A stretch of DNA of 64,000 bases from JAPUME01 sp027294185 (GTDB taxonomy: Bacteria; Acidobacteriota; Terriglobia; UBA7540; JAPUME01), in contig CAUVWZ020000002.1 in assembly GCA_963555835.3 (NCBI GenBank), forward strand, positions 1,302,001 to 1,366,000, read 5' to 3'. Positions 8,576-18,227 of the stretch are shown here, one piece after another (the stretch's first letter is position 1; each line of letters starts with the position of its first letter). The notes below the pieces were generated by a model. The model had not been told where the DNA came from and made no database searches. It worked only from the letters and a program-made list of their open reading frames with translations. Both the position numbers and the translations under genes were made by a program.

Positions 8576-9622
8576 TCATTCTTCGCCACTTTGACCCTCC
8601 CGGCTGCGCCCCGCAAACGCCACTCCTTGCGTCACCAGGAATCCCGCCACTACCAGCCCGGCTGCACCTGCTAATTGGCGAGGGCTGGGAGGAAATCGCT
8701 GCAAGGGAAAATCAGTGGGATCAAGCTGGGCAATCGATTCTCTTGTCATCACCCGCCCCTTGACCTGCTCCCCGGGTTGCGGACGCACGCCCTGCTGAAA
8801 AGGCCATAATCCCAGCACCGCCCCCAACAACAATCCCAACAGGACCCCGAGCGTGGCCTTCGCAAACCGCGACAGAAGCAGCCTCATCAGGTTGCTGATC
8901 CCGGCAACGCCCACCGCCACCCCCAGAGCCACAGGGAGAAAAATGTGCAGCGCCTCCCGCACCACTGCCCAGTCGGCCCCTCCATTCCCGCCCACCAACC
9001 CCGTTTTGAGCAGATCAATGGCACCGAGAATCGTAAGGTACTGCCCCAGAATCAGCAGAAGATAGCCACCCGAAATCCCGGGCAGGATCATCGCCGAGGC
9101 GCCGGCCACCCCCGCAACGAACAGCAGAATCACCGAGCCCGCGCCGGAGTCTCCCGCGTCCGCTCCCCCGGGTTGGATCAGGGCGATGGCCGCCATGAGG
9201 AGGATTCCGCCTGCACACCCCACGCCGGCACCGGGAGTGAATCGCCCCATCAGCCGCCAGATCACGGGCACTCCGCCCAGCGTCAGCCCGATGAACAGGC
9301 TGTACATCAGCCACCGATGGTCGATCACCAGCGTCCGGGTCGGCCCGGCCAGCGTTACCACCACCACTCCGGCCGCTCCCAGGATCGATGCCAGCAAAAT
9401 CAGGTTGCGGGAATGGAATCGAAGTGTGGTGACCTCTGAAATTCCTTGGATGAATTGTGGATAGACTCCGGCAGCCAGCAGCATCGTCCCCCCCGAGATT
9501 CCAGGCACGAGGTTGGCCAGGCCCATCAGGACGCCGCCCATCACGCCCCGCAGAATCCGACGGAGAGGATTTCCCGAATCAGGCGACGGGCCCGAATCAG
9601 ACAATGGAGAGGATTGGAGCAT
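8576..9622 (-). CDS. DUF368 membrane protein (polyprenyl-phosphate transporter family)
   Basis: A 348-residue integral membrane protein with about nine hydrophobic segments. The DUF368 signature is at the N-terminus, GGVLMGLANLVPGISGGTM (about 29-47), and repeats in inverted form around 180 as SAMILPGISGGYLLLILG. The PGxSGG pair is typical of this duplicated fold. Recent work assigns DUF368 and DedA families to recycling of undecaprenyl phosphate across the membrane; that function is from the family. The first 25 residues are Ser/Pro-rich and cytoplasmic. Confidence 0.88.
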   Translation of the reverse strand: MLQSSPLSDSGPSPDSGNPLRRILRGVMGGVLMGLANLVPGISGGTMLLAAGVYPQFIQGISEVTTLRFHSRNLILLASILGAAGVVVVTLAGPTRTLVIDHRWLMYSLFIGLTLGGVPVIWRLMGRFTPGAGVGCAGGILLMAAIALIQPGGADAGDSGAGSVILLFVAGVAGASAMILPGISGGYLLLILGQYLTILGAIDLLKTGLVGGNGGADWAVVREALHIFLPVALGVAVGVAGISNLMRLLLSRFAKATLGVLLGLLLGAVLGLWPFQQGVRPQPGEQVKGRVMTRESIAQLDPTDFPLQRFPPSPRQLAGAAGLVVAGFLVTQGVAFAGRSREGQSGEE

Positions 9623-9666
9623 AAGACGAAAAGACGGCGGCGAAGATTATGCGCCCCTCGGCGCTC

Positions 9667-10392
9667 TCAGATTGATGCCACCGGCATGTCCACAATGTCG
9701 TCCACCCGAGCAATTTCACGGGTCAGGAACGGCTCTGCGTACCTGACCCCTGCCATCAGGCCGAAGTGGTGCCCGAGCGAGGAGAGCCGGTCTTCAAGAC
9801 CGCGGCGCGAGGGGAACAGGTTCTGCCTATCTTTTTCATCGGAAAACTGCGACCGGTAACAGAGAATCGCTTTGCACTTTTTCCTGAACTGCCGCGTAAT
9901 GTCCACAACAAACGTGGGAAGGAGCGATGGAACATAAAGCGTGGCGTAGATGATCTTGTGGGGACGGTACGCCTTCCCGGGAAGCGAAAGCTTCCGGAGA
10001 CCGGCAAGAAAGCAGGCTTCGTACCCGATCTGCCCCGTGTTGTAGTGGTCCGGGTGTCGTCCCTCCCAGTAGGGCAGGATCACCGTCTTCGGGCGGAGCC
10101 GGCGAACGGTCTCGGCAATCTTCAGCTTGTATTCCCTCAGGTTCTCGATCGCGGCATCGGGCAGGTGAAGATTTTCCCTGTGCGCAAGACCCATCACCCG
10201 GGCGGCTTTAGCGGCTTCCCTTTCACGGAGAGCAGCGCTGCCTCGCGTGCCGCTCTCACCGGCGGTCAGGTCCAGCGCGCCGACCTTATAGCCCGCCTCT
10301 GCCATCTTGATCAGAGTCCCGCCGCAGGTAAGCTCCGAGTCGTCTCGGTGCGCCGCAATCGAAAGAATATCCAAGCGAATCCTTTTGCCCAT
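9667..10392 (-). CDS. bshB1: Bacillithiol biosynthesis deacetylase BshB1 (PIG-L family)
   Basis: Zinc deacetylase of the LmbE/PIG-L family that removes the acetyl group from GlcNAc-malate in bacillithiol synthesis. Metal motif one is AHRDDSEL (families usually show AHPDDAE, so Pro is replaced by Arg). Motif two is GRHPDHYNTG. The start chosen is the ATG at 10392, giving MGKRIRLDILS. A TTG at 10419 would give nine more residues and a 4-base overlap with the upstream glutaredoxin-like gene. The presence of bshA at 25.9 kb supports the bacillithiol assignment over other PIG-L enzymes. About 240 residues, as expected. Confidence 0.85.
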   Translation of the reverse strand: MGKRIRLDILSIAAHRDDSELTCGGTLIKMAEAGYKVGALDLTAGESGTRGSAALREREAAKAARVMGLAHRENLHLPDAAIENLREYKLKIAETVRRLRPKTVILPYWEGRHPDHYNTGQIGYEACFLAGLRKLSLPGKAYRPHKIIYATLYVPSLLPTFVVDITRQFRKKCKAILCYRSQFSDEKDRQNLFPSRRGLEDRLSSLGHHFGLMAGVRYAEPFLTREIARVDDIVDMPVASI

Positions 10393-10415
10393 AAGAAAGT
10401 AGCCGGCCGCGAGGG

Positions 10416-10658
10416 TCAACCTTCCCGCGCCAAACGCTTCAGAAACTCCTTTTCATCCAGCCGATATTTGAAAGCTTTCCTGCCGTTGATGAAGACGACT
10501 GGTATCTGATCCTTGTAGCGTTCGAACACCTGTTGGTCCTCGAGGATATTCACTTCCCGCAGATCGAAGGGATGCTCCGTTCCCAGACGCTGCAACTGCT
10601 GCTTCAACTCGTCGCAGAGGCAGCAGTCCGGCTTGCCGTATACAACCACTTCTACCAT
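10416..10658 (-). CDS. Glutaredoxin-like protein (DUF836 type)
   Basis: An 80-residue thioredoxin-fold protein with the redox motif CCLC at residues 12-15 following KPD, and the cis-Pro loop IPVVFING near 53-60. It abuts the bshB1 gene on the same strand, within 4 to 24 bases depending on the start used. A thiol exchange role linked to bacillithiol is therefore reasonable, but this is inference from context. The start ATG is preceded by AACGAAGATG rather than a strong ribosome site. Confidence 0.8.
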   Translation of the reverse strand: MVEVVVYGKPDCCLCDELKQQLQRLGTEHPFDLREVNILEDQQVFERYKDQIPVVFINGRKAFKYRLDEKEFLKRLAREG

Positions 10659-10825
10659 CTTCGTTGAGGGAACATTCTAGCTCAATTGAGGGCACATTCC
10701 AGCGCAGATTCTTCGCCGGGGCGGGAAATTTCCCGGATGCCATCTCATAAATTTCAAAGCCGGCCCAGCCGTTTGCAGAGCCGTGCCCTGAGGACGGCCT
10801 CCGCAGATCATTCAACCGATGACTT

Positions 10826-13054
10826 CTACTTCCCTGGCGGCTTGGAACCAGATGTGACTGCGGAGCGTATCTTTCCCAGCAGCTCACGGAACCGGGAGAC
10901 CGATATCGGAGCGCTTCCGAATCGCAAGGCATTATAAAGATTGGTGAAATCGCTCACCGGCTCTCGCAGCGCGGAAGTCGGGAATGATCGGGCGAATTCG
11001 ACCGGAGTTTGCGAGGGGATCCTCTTGTACCCCTTGCGGCCAAGAAGGCTCATCAACCGCGCATAGGTCAGTGTCGCCTCCTGGGGTTCAAGGCCTCTGC
11101 TTCGGGGCAGGAACCGCCAGGAAATCAGGAAGCGAAGCTCCCGCCAGTTGGCCAGCTTGTCATAGCCCATCAGGACGACGAATCCCAAAATCATCAGAAA
11201 CGAAACCAGCAACTTGTGGTCAACGATCCAGAGTTCCCCTCGTTCGGCCAGGGCCACGCCTCGCTGCCGCGTGCTGCGGAAGAATCGCCGGATGCGGCGC
11301 GAATAGTCCACCGAGGTGCGCCCCACCTCGCGGGCCAGGGACGCCTGGCGGGTGGAATTGTAATTGATCACCCATTCCTGCCAGAACAGTTCCACCGCAT
11401 CCTTATAGTTGTCAAAAACGCTCTCGACGACCGGATTGGGATCGGGCGGGGTCGGGTCAAAACTGATCCAGCCATAGCGGGGGAAATAGACCTCCACCCA
11501 GCTGTGAGCATCGCGGGCGCGGACGATGAAGTCCCCCCCGATGGGATTGAAGCTTCCCGTCTGAAACCCATTCACCAGTCGCGCCGGGATCGCTTGTGTC
11601 CGAAGCATCAGCGTCATTGCTGCGGCGAAAAATTCGCAGTACCCGCTTTTCGCCTCGAAAAGGAAACTCGCGATGGGATTTTCGGGGTCGATCCCCTGAG
11701 GGTCCAGTGTGTAGCGGAAACTGTCGTGAAGGTATCTTTCCAGCGCGCCGGCGCGGTCGTAGTTGTTGTCGAAATCTGCGGTCAACTGCGCGGCCAGCTC
11801 TCCAACCCGCGGATCGAGATCGGGCAGTTGCAGATAGGTGAGGCGAATCCCAGCAGGGTAATCGTCGAGAGCGCTCCGCAGCTCGGCCGGGGTGGGACGG
11901 CCAAGGTTCGAGACGGCCTCATATCCCATCGGCGTCGGAACATAGTTCGGCTTGTGCAATGAGTCGGTCTGATCGAGCGCCAGCCGGCGGAAGGGACCGC
12001 GGATCTCTCGCGGCACGGCAGCAGTAAACAGCGTGTCGTTCGATATTGCTGCCCGCAAAATTCGATAGCGAAGCTCCCGCCGTGGACGCGCCTCCCAGCC
12101 GGGCCAGCGCGGCAGGACGAAACGTTCGTAAGAAGCCGGCTGCACAATCCGGCGGTCGGTATTGTCCTTGTACCAGGTTTTTCCGTCGAAACTCGTCAGC
12201 GCTATACCGCGCCACCGGACGCCGACGACATCCTGCGGCTCTCCCTCGATGATCACCCGCATGACGACCACGTTCGATTGCAGGATTCGCCCGATGTCAC
12301 CCAGGTTGACGGTCTCCGAGAACCCGGTAATATTTTGCGGCTGCAGGCTCAACTGGCTCATGTAGCCGGTGCTGTAACGCGGAATGGCGAAAAACAACAC
12401 CGCGGCCAGCAGGAGCATCCCTGCGGCGGTCGAAACCGTGAGGCCGAGCAGGGATCGCTCCAGCGCCGAGCGGTTCCGGAGCGCCTCGCGGAAAGGGCCC
12501 TCGGGCGGGCGAACGGCGGCCTCGGTCGAGCGTTTGATCTCATAGCTGAGGAAGGTGGAAATCGCCAGCAGCAGGTAAAGGACGAACCAGACGAAGTAGA
12601 CCGTATCGACCATCAGGATGGCCCCGGCCAGCATCTGCAGAAAAGCAAGCACGGCCAGATAGATGTAGTCCCGATAGCTCGATGCGGAAAATATTTTAAT
12701 CACAGCCGTGAAAAGAATCAGGTGCACGGTGGCATTCAGTACCTGATCGATCACTTCGCCCGGCGAGAGGAATACCAGATCGAAAAAGTAGAAGAGGATG
12801 TAGAAAATGCTGAGGCGCGTGACCGTGCGCGGATCGAGCCGGATGTCGCGGTCGCGGATATATCCCCAGAACTTTACCAGCAGGGCCAGAAAAACCAGCA
12901 GGATCGAGATCAGGTCCAGTTTCCCCGTGAAGGCCACGGTAAGAAAACTGACCCCCAGCATCGAAAAAAGGGAAATCTCAAAGTAGCGCTGAACGCTGAC
13001 CTTGCCCTGTTTTTTCAATAAATCCTGAAGTCGAACCGTGCTGTTTCCTGGCAT
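10826..13054 (-). CDS. Transglutaminase-like membrane protein (DUF3488/TgpA family)
   Basis: A 742-residue protein. Five or six transmembrane helices fill residues 20-230 (DUF3488). An extracytoplasmic region follows, then a transglutaminase core with the triad Cys in SGYCEFFA (about 470), His in DAHSWVEVYF (about 516) and Asp in FDPTPP (about 530). A final transmembrane helix (about 615) leads to a cytoplasmic DUF4129-like tail. TgpA-type proteins occur with MoxR and DUF58 partners, as here (moxR at 16.8 kb, DUF58 at 15.7 kb), though mutY lies in between. The periplasmic substrate is unknown. Confidence 0.9.
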   Translation of the reverse strand: MPGNSTVRLQDLLKKQGKVSVQRYFEISLFSMLGVSFLTVAFTGKLDLISILLVFLALLVKFWGYIRDRDIRLDPRTVTRLSIFYILFYFFDLVFLSPGEVIDQVLNATVHLILFTAVIKIFSASSYRDYIYLAVLAFLQMLAGAILMVDTVYFVWFVLYLLLAISTFLSYEIKRSTEAAVRPPEGPFREALRNRSALERSLLGLTVSTAAGMLLLAAVLFFAIPRYSTGYMSQLSLQPQNITGFSETVNLGDIGRILQSNVVVMRVIIEGEPQDVVGVRWRGIALTSFDGKTWYKDNTDRRIVQPASYERFVLPRWPGWEARPRRELRYRILRAAISNDTLFTAAVPREIRGPFRRLALDQTDSLHKPNYVPTPMGYEAVSNLGRPTPAELRSALDDYPAGIRLTYLQLPDLDPRVGELAAQLTADFDNNYDRAGALERYLHDSFRYTLDPQGIDPENPIASFLFEAKSGYCEFFAAAMTLMLRTQAIPARLVNGFQTGSFNPIGGDFIVRARDAHSWVEVYFPRYGWISFDPTPPDPNPVVESVFDNYKDAVELFWQEWVINYNSTRQASLAREVGRTSVDYSRRIRRFFRSTRQRGVALAERGELWIVDHKLLVSFLMILGFVVLMGYDKLANWRELRFLISWRFLPRSRGLEPQEATLTYARLMSLLGRKGYKRIPSQTPVEFARSFPTSALREPVSDFTNLYNALRFGSAPISVSRFRELLGKIRSAVTSGSKPPGK

Positions 13055-13179
13055 CGTTTCTACCTGTGTACGGGGTGATTCTGAGACCGGCCGACCCGCC
13101 CGTTGCCACTCATCTTACCATTTCCTTTTGACCAGGCCATTGTTGCGGGCGACCTGCCGACCCTCATCCATTTTCTTGC

Positions 13180-14283
13180 CTATGCACCAGAAAGTTTTCG
13201 GTCGCGTTCGACCGCGACACAGGCAACTTTTCTGGCCAGTGCGGAGACGGCGGCTCCCCTGAGGGTCTTAAGGTCCATCCAGCGGCTGGGGTTTGCGCTC
13301 ATCCGTTTGTCTGCCCTCGCCTGGTAGATATCCACACGGATTTTTCGGAACGTGATGTGATGTTCCAAGCTGGCGATGGGCGCCTCTCGACTCAAGCGGC
13401 GACCTACACTTTTGGCGACGCGCTTTCGGAGCCTGTGCAGGGCTTCCATCCGATTGTTTCCGAATGTCGAAGGGAAATTCCAAAGACCTGCGAGCAAGCC
13501 GTCTTCAAGACCGCGAACCATAAGGACCCTGGACCCCGACCGGAAAACAAGCGAAGCCAGATATACGCGTCGGCTCTCCGGCCTCCTGCGCCGCGCGGGA
13601 AAACGCTCGGCATCTCCGAAATGATAAGCCGCACAATACCGGCGTAGCGGACAACGCGGGCAATGAGGAGAGCGCGGCAAACAGACCGTCTGACCCAACT
13701 CCATGATGGCCTGGTTGAAATTACCCGGCTCACGTCGGGAAAGCAGCGCATCCAGCCGTTCCCCGACGGCGCTTTGGAACGAACTGTCCGACGGATTGCC
13801 GGAAAGCCGATCGAGTCGAGAGACGACCCGCGCCACGTTTCCGTCCATGACCGCCAGCGGGCGCTTGTAGGCGATGCTCAGGATGGCGCGGGCGGTGTAG
13901 TCCCCGATTCCAGGCAACGCAGTTGCCTTCTCGAAATCGCTCGGAAACTTTCCGCCGTGCCGCCGCACCAAAATTCGCGCCGCACGATGGAGATTTTCCG
14001 CACGCCGGTAATAGCCCATGCCCGCCCAAAATTTCAAGACGCGTTCACGCCGACTGCGCGCAAGTTTCCCGACCGTCGGGAACTCGCGCAGGAATCTCTT
14101 GTAGTAAGGAATGACGGCCGCAATTCGCGTCTGCTGCAGCATGACCTCCGAGACCCAGACGCGGTAAGGGTTGCGATTCTCACGCCACGGCAGCCTGGCA
14201 CGGTTGCGCCGGAACCATACAAGTAACGACCGTCGCATCTCGGCTGAAAGCATGGATGTTTGAGAGGAGCGTGGTCGGTTCAC
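13180..14283 (-). CDS. mutY: A/G-specific adenine glycosylase MutY
   Basis: Base-excision enzyme removing A opposite 8-oxoG. Catalytic Glu46 lies in SEVMLQQT, the helix-hairpin-helix is LPGIGDYT (123-130), and catalytic Asp147 is in LAVMDGNV. The 4Fe-4S ligands are C201, C208, C211 and C217 with the typical 6-2-5 spacing. A NUDIX-like C-terminal domain (about 235-355) reads the oxidised base. Its 367 residues are normal for the family. It lies between DUF58 (19 bases downstream of that gene's end) and the transglutaminase gene, so it may be co-transcribed with them. Confidence 0.96.
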   Translation of the reverse strand: MNRPRSSQTSMLSAEMRRSLLVWFRRNRARLPWRENRNPYRVWVSEVMLQQTRIAAVIPYYKRFLREFPTVGKLARSRRERVLKFWAGMGYYRRAENLHRAARILVRRHGGKFPSDFEKATALPGIGDYTARAILSIAYKRPLAVMDGNVARVVSRLDRLSGNPSDSSFQSAVGERLDALLSRREPGNFNQAIMELGQTVCLPRSPHCPRCPLRRYCAAYHFGDAERFPARRRRPESRRVYLASLVFRSGSRVLMVRGLEDGLLAGLWNFPSTFGNNRMEALHRLRKRVAKSVGRRLSREAPIASLEHHITFRKIRVDIYQARADKRMSANPSRWMDLKTLRGAAVSALARKVACVAVERDRKLSGA

Positions 14284-14302
14284 AATAATCCGTCTCCCAC
14301 AC

Positions 14303-15679
14303 CTACAGAGCGTCGATGAAAATCAAATACGAAGTTCCCCAAAGCGAGGTGGGCACAGAGCCCCTCGGCTGAGCCGTAAAAATAATGTTAAAGCCGCGCC
14401 TCTGGCTCGCAAGCCGCGCCAGCAGATCGGCATCTTTATCTAATCCTGCCTCACTTGCATTCGGCTCGACCACGGCCAGCTTTTCGAGCATCGGATAGAC
14501 CACTTCCCCCGCCGGCGCCATGGGTGTTTCCCAATCGTCCATCATGGCCTGCATCTGCGCGTTGTTTTCAAAGAAGTGCCAGGCCAGACACGCGCAGAAC
14601 GTGACCGCCTTTTCAAATTTCTTGCGTTGTTTCTCCCCTGCTGCAGGCAGTCGATTATCAAAAGCCAGCACCACGCGCCGCTCGTCCTCGCGGGTGAACT
14701 CGCGGACCTGCAGGGCGTCCACCCTGGCCGAAACTTTCCAATCGACGTGCCGGGCGCTGTCGGATTCCTGATAGTCGCGGATGGAATAGAGGTCGTGCCC
14801 CTGACCTTTCAGGGAAGACTCCATCTCGCCCGAAATCAGAGGTAAAATCTCATAGAACTCCTCGGTGGGCTGGACGTTCGGATAAACCAGGACCTCCTGC
14901 GACAGGGGAATCTCGCACGACTTCTCAAGAAAGCCGAAAGGAAAGCGTGTGCTCACCTGAAAGCCGTCCTGCGTGTAGCGGCCCCGGCGGGGAAAGTTGA
15001 TCTCCAGCTCCTGCGCCACGCGCGCCTGGCGCGGCACGTAGGGAACATAAACGGGCTGGTTCAGGATCCGTCGGGGCGGGGCCGTCGGATTCTCCGCTCC
15101 CCTCTTTTTCTTTTCCTTCTTCTCCTCCCGGCTCCCGATGGTTACCGAGTAGGTGGGAAAGATACGCTTGAAATTCTTCAGGGCAAATTGGCAAATGACA
15201 GGCATCTCCGCAAACACATGCTCGGGAAGAACGAAAGAGAGTTCCACGCCGCTCAGGACGATTTTTGAGACAATTCCCGAGATAAGAATTCCGGCCAGCA
15301 GGCTTGCGAGAATCATGAACAGGAGATTGTTTCCCGTGTTCAGGGCCGCCAGGATGATGACCCCAATAACGCCAAGATAGAGGATGCCTTCGCGGGTGAG
15401 GCGGTAGTCGACCTTCAGCGACCATCGTTCGAGCACCGTGCGGCGGGCAAGCGGCGGGACGATCTTGAGGGCTACGTAGCCGGTAAGCACAAGCGAGAAG
15501 ATCGACGTCCACCAGGCCATTCGCGTCTGCCCCTGCAGGCGCAGAGACGTGGCGCTCAGGGCGGCAAAAAGAGCAAGCGAGAGGGCGAACAGCGCCCCGA
15601 AGAACCTCCGCCAGGCCGGGCGGTCAATCTTACCCATTACTTTTCTAAAAGCGCGACCGGAGTTTTCCACTCGACTCAT
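14303..15679 (-). CDS. DUF58 domain protein
   Basis: 458 residues. Two N-terminal transmembrane pairs (about 27-75 and 98-140) are followed by an extracellular beta-rich part. The DUF58 core is around 300-330 (YSIRDYQESDSARHVDWKVSAR), and a vWA-like fold follows (VVLAFDNRLP). DUF58 proteins are coupled to MoxR ATPases; here the moxR gene is 114 bases upstream on the same strand. The pair is usually thought to act in maturation or folding of membrane complexes, but the client here is not visible. Confidence 0.9.
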   Translation of the reverse strand: MSRVENSGRAFRKVMGKIDRPAWRRFFGALFALSLALFAALSATSLRLQGQTRMAWWTSIFSLVLTGYVALKIVPPLARRTVLERWSLKVDYRLTREGILYLGVIGVIILAALNTGNNLLFMILASLLAGILISGIVSKIVLSGVELSFVLPEHVFAEMPVICQFALKNFKRIFPTYSVTIGSREEKKEKKKRGAENPTAPPRRILNQPVYVPYVPRQARVAQELEINFPRRGRYTQDGFQVSTRFPFGFLEKSCEIPLSQEVLVYPNVQPTEEFYEILPLISGEMESSLKGQGHDLYSIRDYQESDSARHVDWKVSARVDALQVREFTREDERRVVLAFDNRLPAAGEKQRKKFEKAVTFCACLAWHFFENNAQMQAMMDDWETPMAPAGEVVYPMLEKLAVVEPNASEAGLDKDADLLARLASQRRGFNIIFTAQPRGSVPTSLWGTSYLIFIDAL

Positions 15680-15793
15680 TAGGTGTGCATTATACCCGAC
15701 GGCGGAATGGGCATCCTAACTCGAACCAACGAAAACCTGCATTGATGATTATTGATTGATGATTCAGGAGCAGGAAATAGAGTGCTTCGCCGC

Positions 15794-16771
15794 CTAGAGG
15801 GGAACGGGAATGGAGTCGAGTATTTCCTGGAGAAGCGCTTCCGACTGGTAGCTCTTCTTGAGCGTGGTAGCGTAGCGCGAGCTGACCACCAGGCGATGAG
15901 CAAAAACCGGCACCGCCAGCCGCTTGAAGTCATCCACGATGCAGTACTCGCGGCCCTCGAGCATGGCCAGCGACTGCGACGCCCGATAGAGGCCCATCGT
16001 CCCTCGCGGACTTACCCCCAGGCTCAGGTACTCGTGCTGCCGGGTCCGCTCAGCGATCTGGAGGCCGTAGTTCATCAAAGCCTCATCCACCTTCACCTGG
16101 CGCACAGCTTCCTGGATTTCCGACACCTCTTCATTGCCCATGAGCGGCTCCAGGCTGTCCAGCGGGTCCTTACGGGCAAGGGCTTCGAGGATCTCCCTCT
16201 CGCTTTCCAGGTTCGGGTACCCCATACGGATACGCATCAGGAATCGGTCGAGTTGCGACTCGGGCAGGGGGTAGGTCCCGTGGTGTTCGACGGGATTCTG
16301 CGTCGCAAGCACCATAAATGGCTCAGGCAAAGGGTGGGTGACGTTATCGACGGTCACCTGGTTTTCGTTCATGGCCTCGAGCAACGCGCTCTGGGTTTTC
16401 GGCGTGGTGCGGTTGATCTCATCGGCGAGAAGGATATTGGTGAAGACGGGTCCCGGTTTGAACTCGAACTGCTCGGCCTGACGGGAATAGACGCTGACGC
16501 CGATGACGTCCGAGGGCAGAAGGTCTGAAGTGCACTGAATCCGGTGAAACTCGCAGCCGAGCGACCGTGCCAGCGCCCGTGCCAGAGTGGTCTTGCCGAC
16601 ACCGGGCACGTCTTCGATCAACAGGTGCCCTCGCGCAAACAGGGCCACCAGCGCCAGTTGAATCACATCATCTTTACCCTTGAGTACCGTCTGGATGGAG
16701 GAGGCCAGGCGTGCGGTTTGTTCCCGGGAAACCTGGGCCGGAGCATTGGTGGAAAGCTTGTTCGTATTCAT
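15794..16771 (-). CDS. MoxR family AAA+ ATPase
   Basis: 325 residues with Walker A GVGKTTLAR (about 59-67), Walker B LLADEINR (about 121-128), sensor 1 with ATQNP (about 162-166) and the arginine-finger region ESQLDRFLMR. The C-terminal lid domain is typical of MoxR. It is the first gene of the minus-strand moxR, DUF58, mutY, transglutaminase cluster. It likely acts as a chaperone-like ATPase with the DUF58 partner. Confidence 0.95.
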   Translation of the reverse strand: MNTNKLSTNAPAQVSREQTARLASSIQTVLKGKDDVIQLALVALFARGHLLIEDVPGVGKTTLARALARSLGCEFHRIQCTSDLLPSDVIGVSVYSRQAEQFEFKPGPVFTNILLADEINRTTPKTQSALLEAMNENQVTVDNVTHPLPEPFMVLATQNPVEHHGTYPLPESQLDRFLMRIRMGYPNLESEREILEALARKDPLDSLEPLMGNEEVSEIQEAVRQVKVDEALMNYGLQIAERTRQHEYLSLGVSPRGTMGLYRASQSLAMLEGREYCIVDDFKRLAVPVFAHRLVVSSRYATTLKKSYQSEALLQEILDSIPVPL

Positions 16772-16833
16772 TGAGTTCAGTGCCGTCCCTCTAGACCCGC
16801 TGGGCGATTTCTGCTATGAATCTTTAAGGAGGC

Positions 16834-16908
16834 GGGCGATTAACTCAGCGGCAGAGTGCTGTCTTCACACGGCAGAAGTCGTAGGTTCGAATCCTACATC
16901 GCCCACCA
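16834..16908 (+). tRNA. tRNA-Val (CAC)
   Basis: Plus-strand cloverleaf: the acceptor stem GGGCGAT pairs with ATCGCCC. The D-arm is AACTCAGCGGCAGAGT, the anticodon stem CTGTC/GGCAG encloses TTCACAC with anticodon CAC, and the T-arm is GTAGGTTCGAATCCTAC. The discriminator A is followed by an encoded CCA. It is a second valine isoacceptor in the window. Confidence 0.95.
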
Positions 16909-17087
16909 ACCTTAGGGGTCGACCCGCGCCCATTCTACCGAATCTACGAGGGCTGGCCAAGGAAATCTCTGCTTCCGGACAGCCGAAGGGGGAATAACGG
17001 CATTCTCTATGGTCTGCCGCGAGGGTTCGCCTTCTTCTCGGGAACCCGAGCCGTGAGAACCGCCTTTCGGCCTCCAGTTGACGTCCC

Positions 17088-18170
17088 ATGCGCAAAATCG
17101 GCATTATCGGCCTCCCGCAGACAGGAAAGAGCTCGCTTTTTCAAGTCCTGACCCATCAGAGGGTAGCCCATGCCGGAGCAGCCCGGCCGGAGACCCACCT
17201 GGGTGTGGTTGAGGTGCCGGACCCACGGCTGGCATGCCTGGCGGCCTTGTACAAGTCCAAGCGGACGGTTCCGGCGCAACTGGAGTTTGCTGACATCCAC
17301 GGCAGCGTGCTGGAGGTGGCCCGAGGCGGGCAGCAGCTCAAGCTGCTGCGGGAAGTCGACGGGCTGGCCCATGTCGTACGGGCTTTCGATAATGAGAGTG
17401 TCCCTCACGCCGCCGGGAGCATCGACCCACGGCGCGACATCGAAAACGTCGAGTTGGAGCTGATACTCTCCGACCTCGCATTAATCGAGAAACGGCTGGA
17501 GCGGGTAAAGCGCGAACGAAAAAAAATACGGTCGCCGGAGCTCGAAAGAGAGCAGCAGGTTCTTGGGCGCCTGCTCGAGGTTCTCGAAAAACAGACGCCG
17601 CTTCGCGAGGTGGAACTCGACGAACCATCCGAGCGCATCACGCGCGGATTCATGCTGTTGAGCGCCAAGCCCATGCTTTTCGTCGTGAATCTGGGGGATG
17701 AAGATGCTTCTGCCATCGATGAGGCGGAGGCTCGCTACGGGCTGAGCGGCGTGAAGCACCGCATCCAGACCACCGTCACGGCCTTTTGCGGAAAGATCGA
17801 GTCGGAAATCGCGGAACTCGAAGATGCGGAGGCCGCTGAATTTCTGGCCGACTTCGGCTTGAAGGAATCCGGAGTCTCTCGGATGATCCGTGCCAGCTAC
17901 GGGTTGATGGGACTGATCTCGTTTCTGACCGCCGCTGAGAAGGAAGCCCACGCCTGGAGTGTTCCCCGGGGAACCTCGGCCGTGAAGGCCGCCGGAGCGA
18001 TCCACACCGACATTGAGAAGGGGTTTATCCGCGCCGAGATCGTCCGTTATGAAGATCTAATGGCCGCCGGCAATATGGCGGCGGCTCGGTCCCAGGGAAC
18101 CGTGAAGCTCGAAGGGAAGGAATACGTCATCCAGGACGGTGAGGTAATCGACTTCCGCCACAACCGCTAG
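17088..18170 (+). CDS. ychF: YchF family translation-associated P-loop ATPase
   Basis: 360 residues of the Obg-related YchF family. G1 is GLPQTGKSS (residues 7-15; most YchF have GLPNVGKS). The usual NKxE/D specificity motif is replaced by a VVNLGDED stretch (about 202-209), fitting the ATP preference of YchF. A coiled-coil insertion lies around 125-180, and the C-terminal TGS domain (about 275-360) includes AAGAIHTDIEKGFIRAEIV. YchF binds ribosomes and affects translation start choice and stress responses; this is family knowledge. It stands alone on the plus strand downstream of tRNA-Val. Confidence 0.93.
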   Translation: MRKIGIIGLPQTGKSSLFQVLTHQRVAHAGAARPETHLGVVEVPDPRLACLAALYKSKRTVPAQLEFADIHGSVLEVARGGQQLKLLREVDGLAHVVRAFDNESVPHAAGSIDPRRDIENVELELILSDLALIEKRLERVKRERKKIRSPELEREQQVLGRLLEVLEKQTPLREVELDEPSERITRGFMLLSAKPMLFVVNLGDEDASAIDEAEARYGLSGVKHRIQTTVTAFCGKIESEIAELEDAEAAEFLADFGLKESGVSRMIRASYGLMGLISFLTAAEKEAHAWSVPRGTSAVKAAGAIHTDIEKGFIRAEIVRYEDLMAAGNMAAARSQGTVKLEGKEYVIQDGEVIDFRHNR

Positions 18171-18227
18171 GAATCTGCACGATCGGGGAGAGCAGAACAC
18201 TAGATCGAACGACGCTCCATACCATTC

